Shown here piece by piece: positions 63,391 to 64,000 of a DNA stretch of 64,000 nt. Every line of letters begins with the position of its first letter. Position 1 is the first letter of the stretch. The position numbers and the translations under genes are program-made. The DNA is from Pseudomonas sp. 8O (lineage in GTDB: Bacteria; Pseudomonadota; Gammaproteobacteria; Pseudomonadales; Pseudomonadaceae), in NCBI RefSeq assembly GCF_902506495.1, contig NZ_LR733263.1, positions 475,372-539,371 on the forward strand, in the 5' to 3' direction. Under the pieces are notes generated by a model. The model searched no databases. It had not been told where the DNA came from and saw nothing but the letters and a program-made list of their open reading frames with translations.

Positions 63391-64000
63391 ATGAACGCAT
63401 TACTCGACGGCATTCTGCTCGTCTTCAATTTCCAGACGCTGCTGGTGATCCTGCTGGCCGCTCTGTTCGGTGTCTTCGTCGGCGCCATTCCGGGCCTGTC
63501 CGCCACCATGGCTGTCGCGCTGCTGGTCCCGATCACTTTCGCCATGGACCCGACCGCTGCCATTGCGGCAATCATCACCACCGCAGCCATGGCCATCTTC
63601 GCCGGCGACATTCCAGGCACCTACCTTAACATCCCGGGAACACCTGCCTCTGCCGCCTATGTTGCCGACTCTGCGGCTCTTGGCAGGGCGGGACGAGCGC
63701 GTGAAGCACTGGGCCTGAACCTTACCTGCTCGGTGATCGGGGGCCTGACCGGAACACTGGTGCTGGTCATGATCGCCCCTTCCCTGGCCGAATTTGCCCT
63801 TAACTTCAGCTCGTACGAATATTTCTGGCTGGCCGTACTCGGCCTGGGCAGCGCGGTATTCATCTCCACCGGCTCGGCGGTAAAAGGCTTCCTGTCGTTG
63901 ATGGTCGGCCTGCTGCTGGCCACGGTCGGCCTGGACATGGTCACCGGCGCACCGCGCTTCACCTTCGATGTGCCCGACCTGATGGGGGGCATCAACTTCA
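63391..64000 (+). CDS. TctA-type large permease subunit (cut by window edge)
   Basis: The first 203 residues of the TctA subunit, the gene running past 64000. The conserved opening LLDGILLVFNFQTLLVILLAALFGVFVGAIPGLSATMAVALLVPITF is diagnostic, as is AMAIFAGDIPGTYLNIPGTPASA, the second TctA signature. The ATG at 63391 follows GAGGAGCCATCC. It completes a C-B-A transporter operon whose substrate is probably the carboxylate handled by the enzymes to its left; this is inference. Confidence 0.93.
   Translation, partial: MNALLDGILLVFNFQTLLVILLAALFGVFVGAIPGLSATMAVALLVPITFAMDPTAAIAAIITTAAMAIFAGDIPGTYLNIPGTPASAAYVADSAALGRAGRAREALGLNLTCSVIGGLTGTLVLVMIAPSLAEFALNFSSYEYFWLAVLGLGSAVFISTGSAVKGFLSLMVGLLLATVGLDMVTGAPRFTFDVPDLMGGINF

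Overview
The window is high-GC, gene-dense chromosomal DNA of a Pseudomonas-type gammaproteobacterium. The best fit is the P. mendocina/oleovorans group (Ectopseudomonas), judged from protein wording and gene order; no search was run. From memory, positions 1 to about 46 kb follow the P. aeruginosa PAO1 order around PA5263-PA5313: argH, cyaA, rnk, cyaY, lysA-dapF-xerC, glnK-amt, ubiK-comM, rep, xpt, cycB, pauR, dadX-dadA, lrp, then polyamine/GABA genes. Lineage-specific insertions and losses interrupt that order.

Layout: (1) 0-14.7 kb: arginine synthesis, cAMP synthesis, small conserved proteins, and a lysine/peptidoglycan operon (lptM-lysA-dapF-DUF484-xerC-HAD) with ATGA-type overlaps. (2) 14.9-20 kb: SutA, YjbQ, ammonium transporter plus GlnK with a readable sigma-54 promoter and NtrC site, UbiK, and a frameshifted comM. 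(3) 20-33 kb: chemoreceptor, LysR/MATE pair, c-di-GMP protein, Rep helicase, Xpt, acetyl-CoA hydrolase-family protein, cytochrome c. (4) 33-50 kb: amine and amino-acid catabolism: PauR, DadX/RidA/DadA/Lrp, FAD amine oxidoreductase, MocR-type regulator, MFS carrier, KauB-like aldehyde dehydrogenase, GabT and GabD. Together these can take amines and aminoaldehydes to GABA and on to succinate. (5) 50.3 kb: tRNA-Arg(CCG), then a LuxR-type regulator with a degenerate HD-GYP domain and an alpha/beta hydrolase. (6) 53-64 kb: an accessory catabolic block with a ketoglutarate-semialdehyde-type dehydrogenase, two FAH-fold enzymes, an iron alcohol dehydrogenase, three LysR regulators and a tripartite tricarboxylate transporter that runs off the right edge. 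It looks like an uncharacterised sugar-acid or carboxylate pathway.

The most interesting unexplained structure is a family of four long-hairpin repeats (12816-13063, 33598-33824, 44555-44669, 48450-48561). Their arms differ in sequence but keep pairing, and all share a small apical palindrome followed by RTGAGCA. Each lies 0-12 bases from a stop codon. Also notable are a candidate structured RNA on the minus strand (44415-44517) with a three-way junction, a UUCG loop and a terminator; a leader hairpin in front of xpt; a relic of an AmtB signal peptide between glnK and amt; and clear LysR-box palindromes in the catabolic block. No CRISPR array, insertion sequence, prophage or rRNA was seen.
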